From contig JALSQX010000067.1 in NCBI GenBank assembly GCA_026985075.1, positions 1 through 64,000 of the forward strand: a stretch of 64,000 nucleotides of DNA, written 5' to 3'. How positions within the stretch are numbered: the first letter of the stretch is position 1; each line of letters begins with the position of its first letter. Position numbers and translations under genes: made by a program. The notes beneath the pieces are model-generated. The model worked only from the letters and a program-made list of their open reading frames with translations, was not told the DNA's origin and did not search any database. The stretch is from Blastocatellia bacterium (GTDB taxonomy: Bacteria > Acidobacteriota > Blastocatellia > HR10 > J050). Positions 54,350 to 62,182 of this stretch are shown one piece after another.

Positions 54350-56566
54350 ATGATGATGGCCCGGAAGCTCCTCATCTCCATCGCGCTCGCCTGGCTCTGG
54401 ATGGGAAGCCCACTTCACATTTTTGGCGGGCAACGACCGACTCTGGCCCCACTTGAGCATCCCAAGATCATCACGCGCTATCGGATCGAGGTCACGCTCG
54501 ATCCCCATACCAAGCAGCTCAATGGGCGCGAGCGGCTCGTCTGGCTCAATGACTCTGACGATGTCGTCCGCGAGCTTCGATTTCATCTCTATCTCAACGC
54601 CTTCAAGAACATAGATACCACTTACATGTCAGAGGCCCGCCAGAATGGACGCGGATTCGGTCAGGGAATCAATGCCTTCGATTTCCAGCACTGGGGATAC
54701 ATCGACGTGGAGTCGATGCGCATCGCCGATGGAGAAGATCTGACCGATCGCATGGAATTCATTCAACCCGACGATGGGAATCCCTACGATCAAACGGTCA
54801 TGCGCGTGATGTTGCCCGAACCCGTCCCACCGCATGGCGAGATCGCGCTGGATATCGCTTTCACGGCCCAACTACCGCGGGTCTTCGCCCGCACGGGGTT
54901 TCACAAGGATTTCTTCCTCGTCGCCCAGTGGTTTCCCAAAATCGGCGTTTACGAAGAGGCTGGCGAGCGCGGGCGGGCTCAGAGCGGTTGGAACTGTCAC
55001 CAGTTTCACGCCAATAGCGAGTTTTACGCCGACTATGGCGTGTACGATGTGTTCATCACCGTGCCGTCGAACTACATCGTCGGGGCCACCGGCGGTTTGC
55101 CCCGCCAGAAACGAGACAACGATGACGGAACGACGACGTACGAGTTTTATCAAGAGGACGTGCACGATTTCGCCTGGACGGCCAGTCCGCGGTTCATCCG
55201 CGTCCAACGCGATTTCATCGCCCGGGACCAGGTGAGCGATGAAGACATCGCCGAGATGATGCGCCTCCTCGGGCTCCCTCGGGATCACATCGAACTCGGC
55301 GACGTCACGGTCATCCTGCTCATTCAGCCCGAGCACGAGGATCAAATCGACCGTTACTTCCGGGCCATATTCACAGCCATCAAGTACTTTGGTCTCTGGT
55401 ACGGCCGATACCCCTATCGGACGTTGACCGTCGTCGATCCTCCTCGTGGAGCGCGTGGCGCCGGTGGCATGGAATACCCGACCTTCATCACGGCGGGAAC
55501 GAACTGGTGGGCGCCGAAACGGATTCTCTCGCCGGAAGGCGTCACCATTCATGAATTCGGCCATCAATATTGGTACGGCCTGGTGGCCAACAATGAATTC
55601 GAAGAAGCCTGGTTGGATGAAGGGTTCAACTCCTATTCCACCGGTCGCATCCTGGAGAGAGTGTACGGACCCAATCACTATTACGAGCGGTTCTGGGGCA
55701 TTCCCGTTCCCGGGCGTCGTTGGCTGGAGATCCGATTGCCTCGCTTCCCGTTCTTCGGTTGGAAACCGGTTCCTCTGGGATCTTACCTCCAGTATATTCC
55801 CTTTCTCGATTGGCAACGTCGCTGGAGCCGCTACATCGCCAACGCCCAACTCGATCCCCTGCGCCGCGCCGCTTGGGAATACCTGAACGCCGATAGCTAT
55901 CGCACCAACTCCTATGACAAACCGACTCTACTGCTGCGAACGCTGGAGAATTATCTCGGCGAACCGCTCATGGCTCGCGTGATGCGAACCTATCATCAGC
56001 GGTACCGCTTCCGACATCCCACGACGCAAGACTTCATCGATACGGTGAACGATGTGACCGGCTTGGATCTGGATTGGTACTTCGACCAGGTGCTCTCGAC
56101 AGCCAACACGCTAGATTATGCCGTGACGGAGGTGAGCAGCGAGCCGGTGCCCGCTGAACAAGGTGTCTACGATCGAAACGGCCGGCGCGTCGTCCTCGAA
56201 CCGAAGGCTCAAACTGAAGGCGAGCGCCTCTACCGGTCGCGGATCACCGTCCGTCGCCTGGGGATGGTTACCTTCCCCGTACGGGTCGATATTCTCTTCG
56301 AGGATGGTGAGCGCATTCGAGAGCACTGGGATGGGCGCGATCGCTGGCGGACGTTCACTTATACCAAACCAACTCGCGTGGTCTCCGCCGAGCTATTCTC
56401 TGGAACGCTCAATCCCACGGCACCGAACCATCCCATCCTCCTGGATATCGACTTCACCAATAACAGTCGCCGACGCGAACCGGATCACTTGCCGGCGCTC
56501 CGATGGGGTGCCAAGTTTCTGTTCTGGGTTCAAAATCTGCTTCACCAGTTGAGCATGTTCGGATAG
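54350..56566 (+). CDS. M1-family metallopeptidase (intact active site)
   Basis: 738 residues with a signal peptide (LLISIALAWLWMGSPLHIFG). M1 core: exopeptidase motif GGMEY (372-376), zinc motif HEFGHQYW (401-408) and the third ligand E424 in EEAWLDEGFNSYS, at the canonical 18-residue spacing. The C-terminal region (~620-738) is beta-rich with no assigned family. Three consecutive ATGs (54350, 54353, 54356) follow GGGAGG; the third has the best spacing. Likely a periplasmic or surface aminopeptidase, and the active counterpart of the dead homologue at 42290-44017. Confidence 0.9.
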   Translation: MMMARKLLISIALAWLWMGSPLHIFGGQRPTLAPLEHPKIITRYRIEVTLDPHTKQLNGRERLVWLNDSDDVVRELRFHLYLNAFKNIDTTYMSEARQNGRGFGQGINAFDFQHWGYIDVESMRIADGEDLTDRMEFIQPDDGNPYDQTVMRVMLPEPVPPHGEIALDIAFTAQLPRVFARTGFHKDFFLVAQWFPKIGVYEEAGERGRAQSGWNCHQFHANSEFYADYGVYDVFITVPSNYIVGATGGLPRQKRDNDDGTTTYEFYQEDVHDFAWTASPRFIRVQRDFIARDQVSDEDIAEMMRLLGLPRDHIELGDVTVILLIQPEHEDQIDRYFRAIFTAIKYFGLWYGRYPYRTLTVVDPPRGARGAGGMEYPTFITAGTNWWAPKRILSPEGVTIHEFGHQYWYGLVANNEFEEAWLDEGFNSYSTGRILERVYGPNHYYERFWGIPVPGRRWLEIRLPRFPFFGWKPVPLGSYLQYIPFLDWQRRWSRYIANAQLDPLRRAAWEYLNADSYRTNSYDKPTLLLRTLENYLGEPLMARVMRTYHQRYRFRHPTTQDFIDTVNDVTGLDLDWYFDQVLSTANTLDYAVTEVSSEPVPAEQGVYDRNGRRVVLEPKAQTEGERLYRSRITVRRLGMVTFPVRVDILFEDGERIREHWDGRDRWRTFTYTKPTRVVSAELFSGTLNPTAPNHPILLDIDFTNNSRRREPDHLPALRWGAKFLFWVQNLLHQLSMFG

Positions 56567-56599
56567 AGACGAAAACCGACAGGTTGAGGAGAAAAACCG

Positions 56600-57565
56600 A
56601 TGATTGCGGAGAATCAAACTGATGTCCATCGTCCGTGGCCATTTCAAGCCATCGTCTCCAGCGAGGAAGAAGTCGCCGAGGCGAAGCCGGGAGCGCCTCG
56701 TCCTCCCTGGGCGCTGGTGAAAGCCGGATTCACCGGAGCCAATGCCCAACTCCGGCTGGCCTTCCTTCTCTGGGGAATCAACCTCGTTTTCGCCTTGGTG
56801 GTGGCGATTCCCTTCTTCCATCTGCTGGATGAATCGCTGAGCCGCTCGCTCATTGGCCAGCGCTCTCTGCGCGTTCCCGATGCCAACTGGCTCATCGGGC
56901 TCCTTCACTCGCAGCAGAGTTTCCTGGATAGCTTGAGCGTCACTGTGATGTGGGTCGCTCTCTCCTATATGGTCGTCAATGCGCTCCTCTCGGCGGGCGT
57001 GTTGGAGATTCTCGCCGGAGGATCGCGGTTCTCCTTTCGTCGCTTTTTCGAAGGCGTCGTTCGTCACGGCGGCCCCTTCCTCCGGCTGTTCATTCTCTCC
57101 CTGATCATCTATTTTCTCATCTTTCTCCTGCTCCACGATCTTCTGGAGAAAGCGCTCGACGGTCTGAGCCGCGGCTGGTATTCCCAAGCGGGCGCCCTCG
57201 GCCTCTATTGGGCGAAGAACGTTCTGCTCGCCGTCATTCTTCTCGGGACGGTGATGATCTTTGACTACGCCAAAATCAGAGTGGTCCTGGAAAGCTCTCC
57301 GCGGGCGGTGGGCGAAGCGGTGAGGGCGTTTCGCTTTGTGAGGCATCATCTGCGTCCAACGCTCCTGGTGTTCTACGGTCTGGGACTCGCCGGTGTGATA
57401 CTCACGCTCCTCTATCTTGGTTTGGATGCCCTGCTGGTGCCGACCTCGCTGGGCCTCGTCATCCTCGGCTTTCTCGTCCAGCAACTCTACATGTTCTCCC
57501 GAATGTGGTTGCGCGTCGCCTTCTTTGTCGCCGAGATGGAACTCTATCGGGAGCGGACGCACTGA
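56600..57565 (+). CDS. Polytopic membrane protein of unknown family
   Basis: 321 residues; N-terminal ~40 polar, then about six hydrophobic segments (LAFLLWGINLVFALVVAIPFF, LSYMVVNALLSAGVLEILAGG, LRLFILSLIIYFLIFLLL, NVLLAVILLGTVMIFDYAKI, LLVFYGLGLAGVILTLLYLG, LVILGFLVQQLYMFSRMWLR). The segment DYAKIRVVLESSPRAVGEAVRAFRFVRHH resembles the loop of DUF4013/YIPF-like membrane proteins, but I do not assign a family. It lies 33 bases after the M1 gene, so may be co-transcribed. Confidence 0.7.
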   Translation: MIAENQTDVHRPWPFQAIVSSEEEVAEAKPGAPRPPWALVKAGFTGANAQLRLAFLLWGINLVFALVVAIPFFHLLDESLSRSLIGQRSLRVPDANWLIGLLHSQQSFLDSLSVTVMWVALSYMVVNALLSAGVLEILAGGSRFSFRRFFEGVVRHGGPFLRLFILSLIIYFLIFLLLHDLLEKALDGLSRGWYSQAGALGLYWAKNVLLAVILLGTVMIFDYAKIRVVLESSPRAVGEAVRAFRFVRHHLRPTLLVFYGLGLAGVILTLLYLGLDALLVPTSLGLVILGFLVQQLYMFSRMWLRVAFFVAEMELYRERTH

Positions 57566-57669
57566 GGGAACGCGCGATGGACGATCTCCGTATTTTCATT
57601 CCGATGGGGAAATATGATAAAACTATTCTCCTCGAGACGGAGGGCGATTGAGCGCCAGGGAGGGTAGAC

Positions 57670-58206
57670 ATGTATTGCCCGACATGCGGTACAACTGCAT
57701 CAGCCGAACAAAAATTCTGTCGCGCCTGCGGAACGAATCTCCAGATCGTCTCTCAAGCGCTCAGCGGTCAGCTCACCACATCCGTCCCGAATGATCTGAT
57801 GAGCGTCGTCCAGGAACTGCGCAGTCGGCGGCGAAAGATGTTTCGTTGGGGATTCATCACGTTCTGGGGAGGGATCATCGTCGCCGCTCTCCTCGGTGTC
57901 ATAGGTGGCGCTCTGGAGAGCATCAACCCACCGGTCGGCGAGGCCATCGCCGCGCTATCCGGCCTGGGAGGGATCATCCTGCTCATCGGCATCGGGATGA
58001 TGATCTATTCGGCTTTTCTCCCCAAGGTCTCTGGGCCTACCTCGTCGGCGCAGTCCCCGGCGCTCTCTTCATCGGCATCGCCCACCGGCACCCCGATGCC
58101 GCCATCGCCGGAGCCCGTGCCCAGCGTCACCGAACATACGACGGTGAAGCTGGAATCGCCGCAACCTGAGACGGCGCCCCGACCTTCCAAAGCGAAGGAG
58201 CTATGA
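57670..58206 (+). CDS. Zinc-ribbon membrane protein (copy 1)
   Basis: 178 residues. N-terminal zinc ribbon YCPTCGTTASAEQKFCRACGTN (two CxxC pairs), two close hydrophobic helices (FRWGFITFWGGIIVAALLGVIGGAL and IAALSGLGGIILLIGIGMMIYSAFL), and a Pro/Ser-rich C-terminal tail. A common architecture of unknown function in several phyla. Its stop overlaps the next gene (ATGA), which encodes a paralogue. Confidence 0.75.
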   Translation: MYCPTCGTTASAEQKFCRACGTNLQIVSQALSGQLTTSVPNDLMSVVQELRSRRRKMFRWGFITFWGGIIVAALLGVIGGALESINPPVGEAIAALSGLGGIILLIGIGMMIYSAFLPKVSGPTSSAQSPALSSSASPTGTPMPPSPEPVPSVTEHTTVKLESPQPETAPRPSKAKEL

Positions 58207-58739
58207 CACACCCCAGCCCTCGATTCTGTCCTCAGTGCGGTGCGGGCATCGCTGTTGGACAAAACTTTTGCCGGTCGTGTGGAGTGCCGCTGCGAGTCCC
58301 GACCGAAGAGGAGATCGGTCTTCCCTCCATGGCGCCAACCACTTCTGGTCGGCTTCATCTGCTCGTCGAGGTCATTGGAGAAGCGTTTCGCAGTGGACTC
58401 CGATACCTCTGGCCATCAACCGGGGATGGACGCTCCTCCGAGCATCGGCTCCAGCAATGCTGGCGCTGGGGGCTCATCGCGTTCTGGACCGGTCTCGCCG
58501 CCCAACTCGGAGAGGTGATGGGATTCATCCTGATGTTCGTCGGTGTGGCGCTGATGGCCTATGCGCGCGGGTTCTTCGGAAGCAGCGAACGAAGCGATGT
58601 GATTCCCCAGACGGGATTCTCCCGATTCGATGATCCACCGAAGGGAACTGCCCACTCCCCTCCCGATCTCTCGGCAGCGCCTCCTCGGCCGAGAGAGAAT
58701 CCGCCCACTCGCTTTTCTGATCAGGATCGCCTCAAATGA
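58203..58739 (+). CDS. Zinc-ribbon membrane protein (copy 2)
   Basis: 178 residues, the same length and plan as its upstream neighbour: FCPQCGAGIAVGQNFCRSCGVP ribbon, hydrophobic stretch (CWRWGLIAFWTGLAAQLGEVMGFILMFVGVALMAYA), Pro-rich tail. RWGxIxFWTG and RWGFITFWGG align, so the genes arose by tandem duplication. Translationally coupled; the products may form a heteromer. Confidence 0.73.
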   Translation: MTHPSPRFCPQCGAGIAVGQNFCRSCGVPLRVPTEEEIGLPSMAPTTSGRLHLLVEVIGEAFRSGLRYLWPSTGDGRSSEHRLQQCWRWGLIAFWTGLAAQLGEVMGFILMFVGVALMAYARGFFGSSERSDVIPQTGFSRFDDPPKGTAHSPPDLSAAPPRPRENPPTRFSDQDRLK

Positions 58740-58762
58740 CGAGGGCGCATGCCGAACGCGCC

Positions 58763-59146
58763 TCAGCGCTGAATATCGTATTCGTCGAGGATGGCTTCGG
58801 TGGCTTCAGCGGCGACGGGGCGTTGGCGCAAGAGATTGATGCGCAGGACCATCCAGCGAATCTCGCGCAACACGGCCCGGCGCGCCGCCGGATCTTGAGT
58901 GCGGACGTACTCGCGTTTGAGATCGGCAAGCTCTCGCCGCAGAGAGACTTCCAAGGGTGGGATATCGGCGTTCTTCAAGATCTTTCGCGCCAATCGCTCG
59001 GCGGGTCCACCGAGCTCATCATCGTCAAGCCGCAGAGGGCGTCCCTTACCGGGGAGATGATCAAACTCCCCGCGTTCCATCGCCTCGGCAATCTTGCGTT
59101 CAGCGATCAACTGAAAAACATCGATCGACGGTGCGTTGAGAATCAC
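58763..59146 (-). CDS. DUF1992 (DnaJ-homologue subfamily C member 28-like) protein
   Basis: 127 residues matching DUF1992: AERKIAEAMERGEFDHLPGKGRPLRLDDD and RLARKILKNADIPPLEVSLRREL are hallmark segments. No J domain is present. The start is GTG at 59146 with GGAAGG about 9 bases upstream. It lies 75 bases after rpsU on the same strand, convergent with the zinc-ribbon pair. Function is not established. Confidence 0.85.
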   Translation of the reverse strand: MILNAPSIDVFQLIAERKIAEAMERGEFDHLPGKGRPLRLDDDELGGPAERLARKILKNADIPPLEVSLRRELADLKREYVRTQDPAARRAVLREIRWMVLRINLLRQRPVAAEATEAILDEYDIQR

Positions 59147-59221
59147 GACTTCGCCTTCCCCACTGATGATGAACGCCTGGAGATGGATCGAACGGCATGG
59201 TTTCGAAGACGATGATGCGCC

Positions 59222-59419
59222 TCACTCCTGCTCTCGGCGCTGCCGTCGTCGATCGCGCTTTCTGGCCAAAGCTGATTTCAATCGTCTCTTCTCTCCCGGC
59301 TTGAGATAGAAGGCATGCTTCTTGATATCCTTGATGATGTCTTCTTGCTGGACCTTGCGCTTGAATCGACGGAGCGCCGCTTCGATGGTTTCACCTTCGT
59401 TGACAACAACAACGGCCAC
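59222..59419 (-). CDS. rpsU: Ribosomal protein S21
   Basis: 65 residues: MAVVVVNEGETIEAALRRFKRKVQQEDIIKDIKKHAFYLKPGEKRR then an Arg/Lys-rich tail, the classic S21 pattern. The start is a GTG; AGGAGG is 13 bases upstream, a little far. Confidence 0.96.
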   Translation of the reverse strand: MAVVVVNEGETIEAALRRFKRKVQQEDIIKDIKKHAFYLKPGEKRRLKSALARKRDRRRQRREQE

Positions 59420-59470
59420 AGGCTTTTTTCATCCTCCTCTGTTAAGGTCGTCTCAAAATCGAAATGATAG

Positions 59471-59499
59471 TTGTTACACCATAACGCGTTCGCTGTCAA
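59471..59499 (-). promoter_or_regulatory. Promoter of rpsU
   Basis: Minus strand TTGACA (59499-59494) with TAACAA (59476-59471) at 17 bases; predicted start near 59464. Confidence 0.5.
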
Positions 59500-59675
59500 G
59501 AAGCGGGCGGACTGCGCCGAAGGAACGCTGATCGCTCCGAAAGGACATGAGACGAGAGGGGCACTCGCTCCCGGACGCCGGGCCCTCATGACGCGCGAGC
59601 CCCGAAAAGGCGAGACATCCATGGACGTGAACGGGACTCCACCAGCGATGCGATGGTCGCGCTGGCGAGTCGAAC

Positions 59676-60779
59676 TCAGCGTTCCATCATCACCTCGCGA
59701 TACACCGACTCGATGCGCTCGATGATCCGGGATCGGTCGAATCGCTGGCGCACTTCGGCGCGAGCGGCCCGACCGAGGCGCTCTCTCAGGGGAGCTTCAT
59801 CGAGCAATCGCTCGATGGCTTCGGCGAGAGGTTGAATTTCCCGTGGCGGCACGAGCCAGCCCGTCACTCCGTGAGTGATGATCTCGGCCGGTCCTCCCAC
59901 CCGGGAGGCGATGACCGGGAGACCGGCGGCCATGGCCTGGATGAGCACGATGGAGAATGCCTCCTGCCAAGAGGGAACAACCAACACCGTCAATGCCGAC
60001 CAGACCCAGGAGAGATCTTCGATATGATCGACGAATGTGACGCGATGAGCGATGTCCAGGCGTTGGACCAGTTGATGACAGCGACGAGTGAATCGTCGGC
60101 CCTTCTGTTCTCGTCCGACCACCAGGAAGGCGACATCCTCTCTGGATGCCGAGACCCGAGCCGCCGCCCGGAGGAATTCCTCCTGCCCCTTGGTCGGCGT
60201 CATCTGTCCCACCATGCCAACGACGAGCGGCGCGCTGAGCCCGAGCCGTCGACGAGCCTGATCTGAAGGAGGCGCCTGACGATATGCGTCGCAATTCACC
60301 CAGTTGGGAATGGTCACGATCTGTTCGGCGGGAACGGGCAATGACGCGAGGAGCCCGCGACGCACCGACTCAGAGACGGCGATCACTCTCCCCACCCGAC
60401 GGAAGAGCGCCCGGTTGAGCCGGTTCACCCTCACCGGCAGATAATGATGACGGGTGAGTACGACGCGCCCTCGTCCGGCCCACTTCTCGGCGAGCAGACA
60501 GAGAGGATAATCTCGAGCCACGTGCCCGTGAATGATGTCGATCCGTTGTTGCTGAATGACGCGGCTCAGCGCGCGCGCTGACGGGAGATCGATGGCATTA
60601 CGGAGGGGGAGTTCATGAACGGTGATCGGAGCGGAACCGAGCCGATCCGGCAATGGACTATTGGGACGAACAACCAGGTGGACGTGATGTCCACGCTCGA
60701 GCAGGGCCTGGCAGAGATCCAGCAGGTGAATTTCTCCGCCACCGATGGCCATGGCCGATGAAACGTGAAGAATTCTCAT
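59676..60779 (-). CDS. Family 4 glycosyltransferase
   Basis: 367 residues, GT-B fold: MRILHVSSAMAIGGGEIHLLDLCQAL at the N-terminus, DIIHGHVARDYPLCLLAEKW, GMVGQMTPTKGQEEFLRAAARV, and the donor-site E-x7-E in PSWQEAFSIVLIQAMAAGLPVIASRVGGPAEII. Probably transfers a sugar to a lipid or polysaccharide; substrate unknown. The ATG at 60779 follows GAGAGGAACGAA. Confidence 0.9.
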   Translation of the reverse strand: MRILHVSSAMAIGGGEIHLLDLCQALLERGHHVHLVVRPNSPLPDRLGSAPITVHELPLRNAIDLPSARALSRVIQQQRIDIIHGHVARDYPLCLLAEKWAGRGRVVLTRHHYLPVRVNRLNRALFRRVGRVIAVSESVRRGLLASLPVPAEQIVTIPNWVNCDAYRQAPPSDQARRRLGLSAPLVVGMVGQMTPTKGQEEFLRAAARVSASREDVAFLVVGREQKGRRFTRRCHQLVQRLDIAHRVTFVDHIEDLSWVWSALTVLVVPSWQEAFSIVLIQAMAAGLPVIASRVGGPAEIITHGVTGWLVPPREIQPLAEAIERLLDEAPLRERLGRAARAEVRQRFDRSRIIERIESVYREVMMER

Positions 60780-60903
60780 TTCGTTCCTCTCCCCATTGCC
60801 AGCGGATGGCGAGAATGCTAGCTTCAGCAATGAGCGCTCTCACACTCGGTCGCGATCAGCGATTGAGCGAGGGTGCCGATCATCGAAATCATCGCTCGAC
60901 ATC

Positions 60904-62013
60904 ATGCCGATGCACACACTGGCCCAGCTCCCCGGTTGGTTCACCTCACTCGTCATCGCGCTCACGGGTCTGGCCGTCGGGAGCTTCATCAACGTAATCA
61001 TCTATCGCGTTCCCCGGCAAATGTCAATAGTGACCCCTGGGTCTCGCTGTCCATTTTGCCATACGCCGCTTTCGATCCGAGACCTGATTCCCGTGATCAG
61101 CTTCCTTCTGCTGAGAGGGCGATGCCGCTCCTGCCGACATCGGATCCCCTTCCGGTATCCGGTGGTGGAATGCCTCGTCGGATTCCTCTTCTGGATCGTC
61201 TGGCAGAAGGATGGTCTGAGCTGGTCTCTCCCACAGGATTGGGCATTCGTCTCGGCCATGGTGGCGCTGGGAGCGATTGATCTGGAGCATCGTCTCTTGC
61301 CCGATGTCATCACCTATCCTGGATTCGTCCTGGCCGTTGGCCTCCCCGTCTTACTGGAGAGGCGCGCGCCCTTCCATTGGCCTGGTCTGGAGTCCGGGTG
61401 GGTTGTCGATTTGACCTGGGGGTTCATCGCTCTCTCGGGCGTCGTCATCATCGCCGTAGAGTGGCTCGATTATCTCTTCATTGGCCGTCATCTGGAAGCG
61501 CAGCAAGCGAGCGAACACCCATTGGACGCTCCCATGACTGCTGAAGGAGAGAGCGGGCACCGCGCTGTTCTTCTCCTTCGCCCTCGATTGACGCTGAGCA
61601 CGATCGCTCTGGGAATCGCGCTGGCCGGCCTTCTGTGGGTGAAGAAGGCGGCCGGAGTCGATGAAGCGGGAATCAGGCAGGCGGAGGCTGTGGTGGATGC
61701 CTTCCTCGGAGCGGCCTTCGGTGGCGGGTTACTCTGGGTCCTCCGATTCGCCTACTTTCGCCTGAAGCACATCGAAGCGGCAGGATTCGGAGACATCAAA
61801 ATGATGATGATGGTCGGTGCGTATCTGGGGTGGTCGCAAACTCTTGTGACGCTCATCATCGCTTCGGCATTTGCCTCGGTCATTGGACTCATCCTCATCC
61901 TTCGGCATCGAGATCGGCACATCAAGATTCCTTATGGCATTTTCCTGGCTGCGGCGGCCATTCTGACGCTGATCATCGATGCCCCTGGCGTCGCCCGGTC
62001 GAGTGGGTTGTGA
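60904..62013 (+). CDS. pilD: Type IV prepilin peptidase / methyltransferase
   Basis: Membrane aspartic peptidase that cleaves and N-methylates prepilins. The 369-residue protein has VGSFINVIIYRVPRQM, the CxxC pairs CPFC (49-52) and CRSC (74-77), FRYPVVECLVG, and catalytic aspartates D126 in GAIDLEHRLLPD and D297 in GFGDIKMMMM. It is ~100 residues longer than usual because of an extra loop and helices between the two aspartates (residues ~155-275). Start at ATG 60904 or 60910; no clear ribosome site. No pilin genes are in the window. Confidence 0.92.
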   Translation: MPMHTLAQLPGWFTSLVIALTGLAVGSFINVIIYRVPRQMSIVTPGSRCPFCHTPLSIRDLIPVISFLLLRGRCRSCRHRIPFRYPVVECLVGFLFWIVWQKDGLSWSLPQDWAFVSAMVALGAIDLEHRLLPDVITYPGFVLAVGLPVLLERRAPFHWPGLESGWVVDLTWGFIALSGVVIIAVEWLDYLFIGRHLEAQQASEHPLDAPMTAEGESGHRAVLLLRPRLTLSTIALGIALAGLLWVKKAAGVDEAGIRQAEAVVDAFLGAAFGGGLLWVLRFAYFRLKHIEAAGFGDIKMMMMVGAYLGWSQTLVTLIIASAFASVIGLILILRHRDRHIKIPYGIFLAAAAILTLIIDAPGVARSSGL

Positions 62014-62060
62014 GTTGAGAGGTATGCTCCTCCACGCATTGTGAGAATGGCCAACACACC

Positions 62061-62089
62061 TTGACAATAGAAGGGATGACGGATAGAGT
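62061..62089 (+). promoter_or_regulatory. Promoter of rpsA
   Basis: TTGACA (62061-62066), a 17-base spacer, and TAGAGT (62084-62089); predicted start near 62096, with a leader of ~87 bases before the ATG at 62183. Confidence 0.7.
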
Positions 62090-62182
62090 TGGACCTTTGT
62101 AGTGGTGACTGAACCAGGCACAACTTGGGCAAAGAGGCGTCGACCAAGCACGCCGGAAAATCAACGATGAGGTGTTAACTAG

